This document shows, in pieces, positions 7,025 to 13,938 of a DNA stretch of 17,741 nucleotides (positions within the stretch are counted from its first letter, which is position 1; every line of letters starts with the position of its first letter). The notes under the pieces are model-generated. The model was not told the DNA's origin. It worked only from the letters and a program-made list of their open reading frames with translations, and did not search any database. Source of the DNA: an uncultured Clostridium sp. GTDB lineage: Bacteria > Bacillota > Clostridia > TANB77 > CAG-465. The stretch lies in assembly GCA_900554875.1 (NCBI GenBank), contig USJA01000006.1, forward strand, positions 1 through 17,741, read 5' to 3'. The position numbers and the translations under genes were made by a program.

Positions 7025-8647
7025 TTATTTTCTATTTATTTGTCTTGTATTTCCTAATGCTTTTTTTACTTCATCAAGTTTTTGATAAATGTCTTTTAAA
7101 GTATTTGTATCAACTGTTGTTTTTATTTCAGATTTAACCATATTGCTTACATCATCTACATCTTGTTTTAGATATGAAAGCATTTCAAGAATATCAAATC
7201 TTGTTGATTTATATGTTAATTGTTTAGTTCCTACAAATTCTCCATCAATTGTATAAGTATCTTCATAACCTGGTATGGTTACAGGAATATTAAATTTTTC
7301 ATTAATATATGTTTTTAAAACCTGTTGTGCTACTATTTCTCCATGATTAATAAAAATGTTATGTGGTTTATTTTGCATTTTTTCAATAAACTCTAAAAGT
7401 CCATCTCTATCTGCATGACCTGAAAATGCATCTAAATACTCAATTTCAGCTTTTACCGCAATCTCCTCTTCAAATATTTTAACAATTTTGGAACCAGTTT
7501 GTATTTTTTCTCCAAGAGTACCTGTTGCCTGATATCCTACAAATAAAACTGTGCATTCAGGTCTATATAGGTTATGCTTTAAGTGATGCTTTATCCTTCC
7601 TACCTCACACATACCGCTAGCTGAAATAATTACCTTAGGCGTTGGATCATCATTTAGTGCCTTAGACTCATCTGACGTTGTAACCAAATGTAGGCTATCA
7701 AAATCTATTGGATTATCACCCTTCATAAGATAATCTAATGCTTCCTCATCATAATACTCTGGATTTTCTTCAAATATCTTTGTTGCATTAACAGCAAGAG
7801 GACTATCAACATATACTGGTATTTTTTTTAATCTTTCTGCATATCCCTCTTTGGCTGCATATTTATTTATTTCATATAATATCTCTTGAGTTCTACCAAC
7901 TGCAAATGAAGGAATAATTACGTTTCCTCCACGTTCTATTGTCCTTAGTAATATATCAATAAATTTTTCAGATTGATTTTCCATTTTTCCATGTAATCTG
8001 TTTCCGTATGTTGACTCCATAATTAAGTGATCTGCACCTTCTATATATGTTGGATCTTTAATTATAGGCATGTTTTTGTTTCCAAGATCACCCGTAAACA
8101 CAACTCTCTTTGTTTCTCCATCTTCTGTTAAGTCAAGTAACACTATACTTGAACCTAACATATGTCCTGCATCAATTAGTGTAAATGAAATATTTTCATC
8201 TATTGTAATTTTTTGATTATAATCCACCCCTTTAAAAAGTTTCATAGAATCAATACCATCTTGTGCAGTATACATAGGCTCGTTTTCTTTTTTACCAGCC
8301 CTTCTTCTTTTTTTATTAACCCATTCAATTTCTTTTTCCTGTATGTGTCCACTATCTGCAAGCATGATACTGCAAAGATCTACAGTTGCGGTTGTAGCAT
8401 ATATAGGTCCTGTATATCCAGCTTTATATAACTTTGGTATCCTACCACTATGATCAATATGTGCATGTGTCAAAATCATAAAATCAATATCATTTACATC
8501 AAATGGAAAATCATCATAATTTAGCATTTGATCTGTCATTTTTCCCTGAAACATACCGCAATCTACTAAAAATTTCTTTCCTGCTACCTCTACCATAGTA
8601 CATGAGCCTGTTACTGTTTTAGCAGCTCCATAAAATGTTAAATTCAT
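7025..8647 (-). CDS. MBL-fold beta-CASP metallohydrolase (CPSF73-like RNase family)
   Basis: 540-residue cytosolic protein of the beta-CASP branch of metallo-beta-lactamases, whose bacterial members are RNA endo/exonucleases. Zinc ligands are in place: HAHIDH (61-66), H162 in DAGHMLGS, D187 in FTGDLGN, and H411 in AFSGHAD. The beta-CASP insert is present between about 210 and 400, with MESTYGNR (210-217), VDSPLAVNATKIF (280-292), ISASGMCEVGRIKHHLKH (341-358) and FVGYQATGTLGE (369-380). The layout is that of stand-alone bacterial CPSF-type enzymes rather than RNase J: the C-terminal ~80 residues are short and helical and no KH domain is seen. ATG with RBS AGAGG, 8 bases away. A probable promoter lies at 8676-8704. 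The precise RNA substrate cannot be told from sequence. Confidence 0.93.
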   Translation of the reverse strand: MNLTFYGAAKTVTGSCTMVEVAGKKFLVDCGMFQGKMTDQMLNYDDFPFDVNDIDFMILTHAHIDHSGRIPKLYKAGYTGPIYATTATVDLCSIMLADSGHIQEKEIEWVNKKRRRAGKKENEPMYTAQDGIDSMKLFKGVDYNQKITIDENISFTLIDAGHMLGSSIVLLDLTEDGETKRVVFTGDLGNKNMPIIKDPTYIEGADHLIMESTYGNRLHGKMENQSEKFIDILLRTIERGGNVIIPSFAVGRTQEILYEINKYAAKEGYAERLKKIPVYVDSPLAVNATKIFEENPEYYDEEALDYLMKGDNPIDFDSLHLVTTSDESKALNDDPTPKVIISASGMCEVGRIKHHLKHNLYRPECTVLFVGYQATGTLGEKIQTGSKIVKIFEEEIAVKAEIEYLDAFSGHADRDGLLEFIEKMQNKPHNIFINHGEIVAQQVLKTYINEKFNIPVTIPGYEDTYTIDGEFVGTKQLTYKSTRFDILEMLSYLKQDVDDVSNMVKSEIKTTVDTNTLKDIYQKLDEVKKALGNTRQINRK

Positions 8648-8675
8648 ATATAATACCTCTCTTTTTTACCTTTAT

Positions 8676-8704
8676 ATTTTATAATAAAGGAAAACAATTA
8701 TCAA
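8676..8704 (-). promoter_or_regulatory. Probable sigma-A promoter of the beta-CASP gene
   Basis: On the minus strand TTGATA (8699-8704) and TAAAAT (8676-8681) are separated by 17 bases, each one or two bases from consensus. The predicted start site is near 8669, leaving a leader of about 22 bases with the RBS. Other AT-rich -10 candidates overlap. Confidence 0.55.
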
Positions 8705-8733
8705 GACAATTTTTAAAATATTGTATATTTAAT

Positions 8734-10980
8734 CTAAGAAATACTAGTGGGATTTTTACTTACAGTAATATTTAAAAGTTTATCCCTATTTTTTTCAAAT
8801 AAATTAAGTTTTTGGTATATTTGAGTATATACTTCTTTATTTAATTTTGTCTTTAAAAGTACATTTATCCTATACTTTTTGTTTATTTTTCTAACGAAGG
8901 GTGACTTTGGACTAAATACTTTATACATAGTATTTCCATTATTTAAGATATTATATAGTCTTTCTGATTCTCTCTTAACTACGTTAAAATCTATTGAAGA
9001 TAATTCAAATAAAACTATATCTGAAAAAGGAGGATAATTAAATAATTTCCTATATTCTATTTCTTTTTCATAAAACATATTATAATCTGCTTTTTCTACA
9101 GCTTTTAAAATGTAACTATCAGTATCTGATGTTGGAATTATAACTCTACCTGGTAGGTCACCTCTACCTGCCCTTCCAGCAACTTGAGATATATTTGAAT
9201 ATGCTTTTTCACTTGCTGTATAATCATTCATTGCAAGCATATTATCAACTCCTAGTATCCCCACAAGGGTTACATTTGAAATATCATGACCTTTACTTAT
9301 CATCTGTGTTCCTATTAGAACATTAATATTTTCATTTTTAAACTTATCTAAAATTTCCTGCTGGGCATTTCTTGATACTGTGGTATCTGCATCCATCCTC
9401 AAAATAGAAATCTGAGGATATATTTCCTTTAATTCTTCTTCTATTTTTTGTGTCCCAATGGTACCTGATGATATATTTTCACTTCCACAGTTATAGCACT
9501 TAGTTATATTTTTTTCAACGTGAGAACAGTAATGACAAAGAAGTAAATTGTTTTTTTTATGATACGTCATAGCAACATCACAATTTGGACATTTGAATAC
9601 TTTTCCGCAATCCTTACAAGTAAGATAAGATGTATACCCTCTTCTATTTAAAAAAATCATCGTTTGTTGTCCAAGTTCAATATTTTTTAATATTTCCTCT
9701 TTAAGTTTAATTGGAATTATTGACATATTTCCAAGTATTCTATCCTCTCTTATATCAACTATCTTTACTTCTGGAAGTTTTGCATTTCCAGCTCTATTTT
9801 CAAGACGTAAGAGTGATATGTTTGCTTTTTTTGCTTTATAAAAAGTAGAAACATCAGGTGTTGCTGAACCCAATAATAAAAATGCATTATTACTTTTACA
9901 TATATACCTTGCAATTTCCTTTGTAGAATATTTTGGCGTACTTCCAGAATGGTAACTTTGGTCATGTTCCTCATCAATTATAATCATTCCTAAATTATTA
10001 ATTGGTGCAAAAATTGCAGACCTTGCACCAACAACTATGTCTACTTTTCCCTCTTTTATTCTTTTGTACTCTTCCTTTCTTTTTGATATTGTCATTTTAC
10101 TATGTAATATAGCGACATTATTTCCAAATCTTGATACAAATCTTTCAACCGTTTGATAGGTAAGAGATATTTCGGGTACTAATAAAATAACTTTCCTACC
10201 TTGTGATAATACAGTTTCTATTACTTGCAAGTATACTTCTGTCTTTCCGCTACCCGTAACCCCAAAAAGTAAACATTCCTCATATTTTTCATCGTAAATT
10301 TTTCTATTTATACTATCTATTGCATACTTTTGCTCTTTAGTAGGCGTTTTGGGATAAGATTTAGAAATATTTAATTCATCTAATAAATCTACCTCTTTAT
10401 CAATTTTATATAGTTCAACATACCTTTTCTTAGCTACAGTGTTAACAATAGCTCTTGAGATACCTAAGCCATTTACTATATCGCTTAACAATACTAAATC
10501 ATTATTCATCAAAAAAGTAAGCAATCTTATATGTTTTGCGGAAGATATAATTCCGTCTTCTATATCTTGGTTTATTTTTTCTGTATCAACAATAAGTTTT
10601 ACTGCCGTATCTTTCCTTCCATCTATTTTTTTACTGCTCTTTTTACTGCCAGTTCCTGGTGGTAACATAAGTTTCAAAGCATCATATACATTACAAAAAT
10701 ATAAATATGCTATATTTTTAGCAAGTTTAAGTCTACTTTCATCAATAAAAGAAATTTCGTCAATAATAGAAGAAATTTCTTTTAATTTATATTTAGGCAC
10801 ATATTTTTCATCATTTATAACCTTTACTATAATTGCCTCTTCTAAATCTTTCTTTCGTCCAAAACTAACTTCTACTCTTTTACCAAGTTCAATTTTATTT
10901 TCCAGTTCCAATGGAACTTTATAATCATATACTTTATTTAATTTACTTACCGACGTATTTATAAGCACCTTTACTATCAT
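8734..10980 (-). CDS. priA: Primosomal replication restart helicase PriA
   Basis: 3'-to-5' superfamily 2 helicase that binds stalled or repaired forks and reloads the replisome. The 748 residues include an N-terminal fork-binding domain starting VKVLINTSVSKLNKVYDY, a winged-helix region (about 140-210), Walker A GVTGSGKT (240-247), DEEH (336-339), LLLGSATP (369-376), and an eight-cysteine zinc domain (C455, C458, C464, C467, C482, C485, C495, C498) inserted before the second helicase lobe, then GTQMISKGHDI and QVAGRAGRG (600-607). The start is taken at the ATG at 10980: it has RBS AGAGGTGG and begins exactly where PriA proteins normally begin. An in-frame ATG at 11031 would overlap the promoter's -35 and precede the predicted transcription start. 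It has its own promoter and is probably monocistronic. Confidence 0.97.
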   Translation of the reverse strand: MIVKVLINTSVSKLNKVYDYKVPLELENKIELGKRVEVSFGRKKDLEEAIIVKVINDEKYVPKYKLKEISSIIDEISFIDESRLKLAKNIAYLYFCNVYDALKLMLPPGTGSKKSSKKIDGRKDTAVKLIVDTEKINQDIEDGIISSAKHIRLLTFLMNNDLVLLSDIVNGLGISRAIVNTVAKKRYVELYKIDKEVDLLDELNISKSYPKTPTKEQKYAIDSINRKIYDEKYEECLLFGVTGSGKTEVYLQVIETVLSQGRKVILLVPEISLTYQTVERFVSRFGNNVAILHSKMTISKRKEEYKRIKEGKVDIVVGARSAIFAPINNLGMIIIDEEHDQSYHSGSTPKYSTKEIARYICKSNNAFLLLGSATPDVSTFYKAKKANISLLRLENRAGNAKLPEVKIVDIREDRILGNMSIIPIKLKEEILKNIELGQQTMIFLNRRGYTSYLTCKDCGKVFKCPNCDVAMTYHKKNNLLLCHYCSHVEKNITKCYNCGSENISSGTIGTQKIEEELKEIYPQISILRMDADTTVSRNAQQEILDKFKNENINVLIGTQMISKGHDISNVTLVGILGVDNMLAMNDYTASEKAYSNISQVAGRAGRGDLPGRVIIPTSDTDSYILKAVEKADYNMFYEKEIEYRKLFNYPPFSDIVLFELSSIDFNVVKRESERLYNILNNGNTMYKVFSPKSPFVRKINKKYRINVLLKTKLNKEVYTQIYQKLNLFEKNRDKLLNITVSKNPTSIS

Positions 10981-11002
10981 ATTCCACCTCTTAATAAAGT
11001 AC

Positions 11003-11031
11003 ATTATACCAAACATAGGTTTTGGTGTCAA
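11003..11031 (-). promoter_or_regulatory. Perfect-consensus sigma-A promoter of priA
   Basis: TTGACA (11026-11031), a 17-base spacer and TATAAT (11003-11008) on the minus strand match the sigma-A consensus exactly. The expected start site is near 10996, giving a leader of only about 16 bases before the ATG at 10980. The spacer carries a dyad, ACCAAA-N7-TTTGGT (11008-11026), which could be an operator. Confidence 0.93.
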
Positions 11032-11064
11032 GAAAAGTACTCATACTTTTAAAGTATGAGTACT
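11032..11064 (-). terminator. Rho-independent terminator of the foldase/coiled-coil operon
   Basis: A perfect dyad AGTACTCATACTTT / AAAGTATGAGTACT with one central base (11036-11064) starts 12 bases after the coiled-coil gene's stop codon and is followed on the minus strand by TTTTCTT. The tail runs straight into the -35 box of the priA promoter. Confidence 0.9.
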
Positions 11065-11076
11065 AAGTAAATTTCA

Positions 11077-12606
11077 TTAATTAGTATATCCATAATTTGT
11101 TCTTAAAAATTCAATAATACTATCTATATTTGAATCAATTGTATTTACATTTGTATTTATTGTATCAAGTTTTGTATTTATTGTATCAATACCATTTACA
11201 ACTCTAGTTATTCTTCCAAATAAAGTAAGTTTATCAGCTCCATCTGTTGCATTACCTACAGCATTTCCTATATATGATACCTTTGTAGAAATATCATTTT
11301 GAGTATTTTTTATATCACTTAAATCAGTATATGTTGTATTTTTAAATGATTCTAGAGTGGAGTTTACACTATCAAACTTACCAAATACATCTGCATTACT
11401 ATCAGTCATTTTTTGAATTAAATTATTATAATAAGTATCTTGTTTTGAAGAAATATCATTAATTTTTCCTATAATTTCATTCTTATCTGATGTAGTTTTT
11501 GAATTTAAATCTTGAAAACCTAAAGCAAGATCATTTGATAAATTAGAAATATTTGAATTAATATTGTTTTTAGCGCTATTTACGTATGTCATTGTTTGCT
11601 TGTTTATATCTTTTTTGGCATTATCAATATTTTTGTTAATATTATTCTTTGCACTTGTTATATTAGCATTTGTTAATGCATCTGATAATGTCATTTGTAA
11701 TGCTAATTCATTTTTTGCACTTGTTATATTTTTATTTATATCTTTTTTAGTATTATCTATATTTTTGTTAATATTATTCTTTGCACTTTCTATATTAGCA
11801 TTTGTTAATGCATCTGATAGTGCCATTTGTAATGCTAATTCATTTTTGGCATTTTTTATGTTTTTATTTATATCTTTTCTTGTATCATCTACGTTTTTGT
11901 TAATACTATTTTTTGCATTTTTAATATTATTATTAATATTTTCTTTTGCTTCACTTACAACTGTATTCGTATTAGTATTTATATTATTTTTTGCATTCTC
12001 TATGTTATTGTTAATATTTTCCTTAGCTTCATTTACAACTGTATTTGTGTTAGTATTAATTTCTTCTTTTGCATTATCTAGAGAATCAATAATATCAATT
12101 TTCGCAATTTGAACATTTTCAATAATCTCAACTTTAGAATCTTTAATTAGTCTTGCAAGTTCACTATTTAATTCCTCTATTTTTAATTCAAGCGATTTTG
12201 CTTTTTTTATTAAAGTTTCCTCATTTGCCTTTTTATTTAAGTTATCTTCCTTTGCTACGTATTCATTGATATAGTTATTTACTTCTGATATTTGGCTGTT
12301 AATATTTTTTGTACTTTCTCTAATTTCATCCATAGTAATAGCTGATGTAGCTGTAATATTTGTTTTTAACATTGAAATTTCATTTTCAACCTTTTCAATT
12401 TTTTCATCTAGTCCATTATCTTTATCATCAGTTACCTCTTTTAAATTATTAACTTCAATTTCATTTGCAGCTGCTTTTGCTGAATCATATACAGCTTTAT
12501 TTAAATTTCTAAGATAAAGCCAAAGTAAAATAACAACAGCAACACATGCAATACAAATAACAATTGTAGTAATAATTCTACTCTTTTTGCATTTTTCTTT
12601 CTCCAT
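11077..12606 (-). CDS. Membrane-anchored coiled-coil protein with tandem repeats
   Basis: No known family is recognised. From the ATG at 12606 (RBS GGGAGG, 5 bases away) it has 509 residues; an in-frame ATG at 12636 has no RBS and lies against the stop of the preceding gene. A basic N-terminus precedes one membrane helix (about residues 10-32). The rest is predicted to lie outside the cell and is almost wholly heptad-like, rich in Asn, Lys, Ile, Asp and Thr, with almost no aromatics and only a few cysteines, all near the N-terminus. Residues 179-344 hold tandem repeats of 26 and 44 residues. The C-terminus (about 440-509) has further short heptad units such as DTINTKLDTINTNVNTIDSN. It could be a fibrous surface or spacer protein. 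It is 33 bases after the foldase gene and shares its promoter; it is followed by a terminator. Confidence 0.88.
   Translation of the reverse strand: MEKEKCKKSRIITTIVICIACVAVVILLWLYLRNLNKAVYDSAKAAANEIEVNNLKEVTDDKDNGLDEKIEKVENEISMLKTNITATSAITMDEIRESTKNINSQISEVNNYINEYVAKEDNLNKKANEETLIKKAKSLELKIEELNSELARLIKDSKVEIIENVQIAKIDIIDSLDNAKEEINTNTNTVVNEAKENINNNIENAKNNINTNTNTVVSEAKENINNNIKNAKNSINKNVDDTRKDINKNIKNAKNELALQMALSDALTNANIESAKNNINKNIDNTKKDINKNITSAKNELALQMTLSDALTNANITSAKNNINKNIDNAKKDINKQTMTYVNSAKNNINSNISNLSNDLALGFQDLNSKTTSDKNEIIGKINDISSKQDTYYNNLIQKMTDSNADVFGKFDSVNSTLESFKNTTYTDLSDIKNTQNDISTKVSYIGNAVGNATDGADKLTLFGRITRVVNGIDTINTKLDTINTNVNTIDSNIDSIIEFLRTNYGYTN
11575..12072 (-). repeat. In-frame tandem repeats (78-bp and 132-bp units) in the coiled-coil gene
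   Basis: In reading order: two 26-residue units (AKEEINTNTNTVVNEAKEN... and AKNNINTNTNTVVSEAKEN..., 11917-12072), two nearly identical 44-residue units each containing NELALQM-x-LSDALTNANI (11653-11916), and a final partial 26-residue unit beginning AKNNINKNIDNAKKDINK (11575-11652). All units start with Ala-Lys, so the array looks built by duplication of a shorter AK-N-x-I-N module. Confidence 0.85.
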
Positions 12607-12639
12607 ATTTTCCTCCCTTTTTAGATGTAACCACATCCA

Positions 12640-13737
12640 TTAATTTATTTTCATATTGGTAAAGCTATCTTCAATTATAATAACTGACTGATTTATTTGA
12701 TCATTTACAACTTTCATAAACTTTTCCTCTCTTTTTTGCTCATATATTTTATTTAAATATGAATCATCAAGAGCATCTCTTTTTATTATATGAAAGGCGT
12801 AATTTGATTTAATAACATCACTAACCTCACCAATATCTAAACTTTTGGTTGTATCTTCAATTTCTTGAAGTACCTCACCTGATTTAAAATACATATCATA
12901 TGGTGGATCGGTATCTACCGCATCATCACTGTATTTTTTTATAAACTCATCAAAATTAGAATCATTATTTATTTTTTCTCTTACAGTATCAGCTAAAAGT
13001 TTCTTTTGCTCTACTGCGGAATCAGATAGTTTTTCTTTTGTAGATGGATCTACAAAAATAAATAAAATTTGTCTTGCTTTGTAGTAGTTCTTTTCATATT
13101 CTTGTTTTGCATTTTCTTTTTCCTTTTCTGTTAAGTCATATATCTTTCCTTCAGAATACAAATTTGAATATATCGTATTATATAACATATCTGTATATGC
13201 CATATTATCATATGCCTCTTCTGTTGTATTGTTTTCCTTTAAAAATTTTATAAACTTATCTTTTCCACCAAGGGAATTAATATATTTTTCCTTATCATCT
13301 TTTAATTTTTGTTCTTTTTCTTCATCAATTACTATATTTTCTCTTTTTGCAATAGCTTGAACTGCACCAGCAATTTTTAAACTCTGTTCAACTTTATTTC
13401 TTAAATATGTATCAACATTAACATTATTTTCTTTATCAATTATGGTATTTAGGGTAGCCTTAGGAAGTTTATTTGTTTTTTCATCAAAAAGACTAGTTTT
13501 TGCAAGCCTTAAATACATCATATAATCATTTCTTGTAAATTTAATATCATCATATGTCATTACAACAGTTTTGCTATATATTCTCTTGAAAATTACGATT
13601 CCCAAAAAAGACAATAAAGTAAGAGATATAACAATAATTAGAAGTAATATTATAAAATTTGTTTTTTTCATTTCAACTTTTTCTTTAATATTATCTTTTG
13701 ACTTATTGTTATTTACTTCTTCATTATTTTTCTTCAT
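12640..13737 (-). CDS. Membrane-anchored parvulin-type peptidyl-prolyl isomerase / foldase (PrsA/SurA-like)
   Basis: Extracytoplasmic folding factor. From the ATG at 13737 (RBS GAGGTG, 9 bases away; earlier GTG and TTG codons lie on or next to the RBS) it has 365 residues: a charged cytosolic tail, a membrane helix at about 27-51, an N-terminal helical chaperone region (about 60-215) and a parvulin domain at about 219-322. The parvulin signature is visible as ARQILFIFVDP, NFDEFIKKYSDD, LDIGEVSDVI and YAFHIIK (314-320). The first catalytic-type histidine of the usual R-H-I-L motif is Gln here (Q223), while the second (H316) is kept. No lipobox, so it is helix-anchored, unlike classical PrsA lipoproteins. 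It has its own promoter and is followed by the coiled-coil repeat gene, a possible client. Confidence 0.88.
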   Translation of the reverse strand: MKKNNEEVNNNKSKDNIKEKVEMKKTNFIILLLIIVISLTLLSFLGIVIFKRIYSKTVVMTYDDIKFTRNDYMMYLRLAKTSLFDEKTNKLPKATLNTIIDKENNVNVDTYLRNKVEQSLKIAGAVQAIAKRENIVIDEEKEQKLKDDKEKYINSLGGKDKFIKFLKENNTTEEAYDNMAYTDMLYNTIYSNLYSEGKIYDLTEKEKENAKQEYEKNYYKARQILFIFVDPSTKEKLSDSAVEQKKLLADTVREKINNDSNFDEFIKKYSDDAVDTDPPYDMYFKSGEVLQEIEDTTKSLDIGEVSDVIKSNYAFHIIKRDALDDSYLNKIYEQKREEKFMKVVNDQINQSVIIIEDSFTNMKIN

Positions 13738-13786
13738 GACTGGCAACACCTCATATTTAAATATTCTGTAATATTTTTGTAAAACA

Positions 13787-13815
13787 ATTATATTATAGTT
13801 CTATTTATAAGTCAA
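13787..13815 (-). promoter_or_regulatory. Sigma-A promoter of the foldase/coiled-coil operon
   Basis: TTGACT (13810-13815) and TATAAT (13787-13792) on the minus strand with a 17-base spacer; 11 of 12 positions match consensus. The start site is expected near 13780, giving a leader of about 43 bases. A second TATAAT at 13792-13797 is too close to the -35 to be used with it. Confidence 0.85.
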
Positions 13816-13835
13816 CATCTAATTTAAATTTCGAC

Positions 13836-13884
13836 ACAAATTTGTCACAATAGTATCACACGTATTGTTAAATACATTACTATT
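13836..13884. other. Dyad-symmetric elements upstream of the foldase promoter
   Basis: Two symmetric elements lie between the glmM terminator and the promoter: the palindrome ACAAATTTGT (13836-13845) and a nested dyad AATAGTA...GTATT-TAAC-AATAC...TACTATT read on the minus strand (13849-13884). They could be operator sites; AT-rich DNA yields such dyads by chance as well, so this is tentative. Confidence 0.3.
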
Positions 13885-13903
13885 TAAAAATATGCATATA
13901 GAA

Positions 13904-13938
13904 AGTAAAAATGCCAGTCTAAGACTGACATTTTTACT
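13904..13938 (-). terminator. Rho-independent terminator of glmM
   Basis: The minus strand reads AGTAAAAATGTCAGTC, a short loop, then GACTGGCATTTTTACT: a stem of about 16 bp with one G-U pair whose 3' side carries the T run. It overlaps the TAG stop codon of glmM at 13937-13939. The symmetric A/T flanks could let it act in both directions, though no plus-strand gene is nearby. Confidence 0.9.

Noticed and set aside
8708..8728. Hairpin ACAAT...ATTGT as a priA terminator
   Set aside because: Almost all A-T pairs with no proper loop and no T run after it; too weak to call.
10439..10924. 161-codon plus-strand ORF
   Set aside because: Antisense to priA, whose family motifs fix the coding frame; composition typical of reverse-strand AT-rich DNA.
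10981..11031. Longer priA reading frame starting at 11031
   Set aside because: The extra 17 codons overlap the -10 and -35 boxes of a perfect promoter, have no RBS and are not part of the PriA family start.
11653..11916. Repeats as CRISPR or mobile-element ends
   Set aside because: They are in-frame 132-bp units coding for protein repeats; no spacers, terminal inverted repeats or transposase.
11564..12112. 182-codon plus-strand ORF, very hydrophobic
   Set aside because: Exact antisense of the Asn/Lys/Ile coiled-coil repeats; the repeated LFISFLALSIFLLILFF pattern is the mirror of that array, and no RBS fits.
12607..12636. Ten-codon upstream extension of the coiled-coil protein
   Set aside because: The ATG at 12636 has no RBS and nearly touches the previous stop codon, while the ATG at 12606 has GGGAGG at good spacing.
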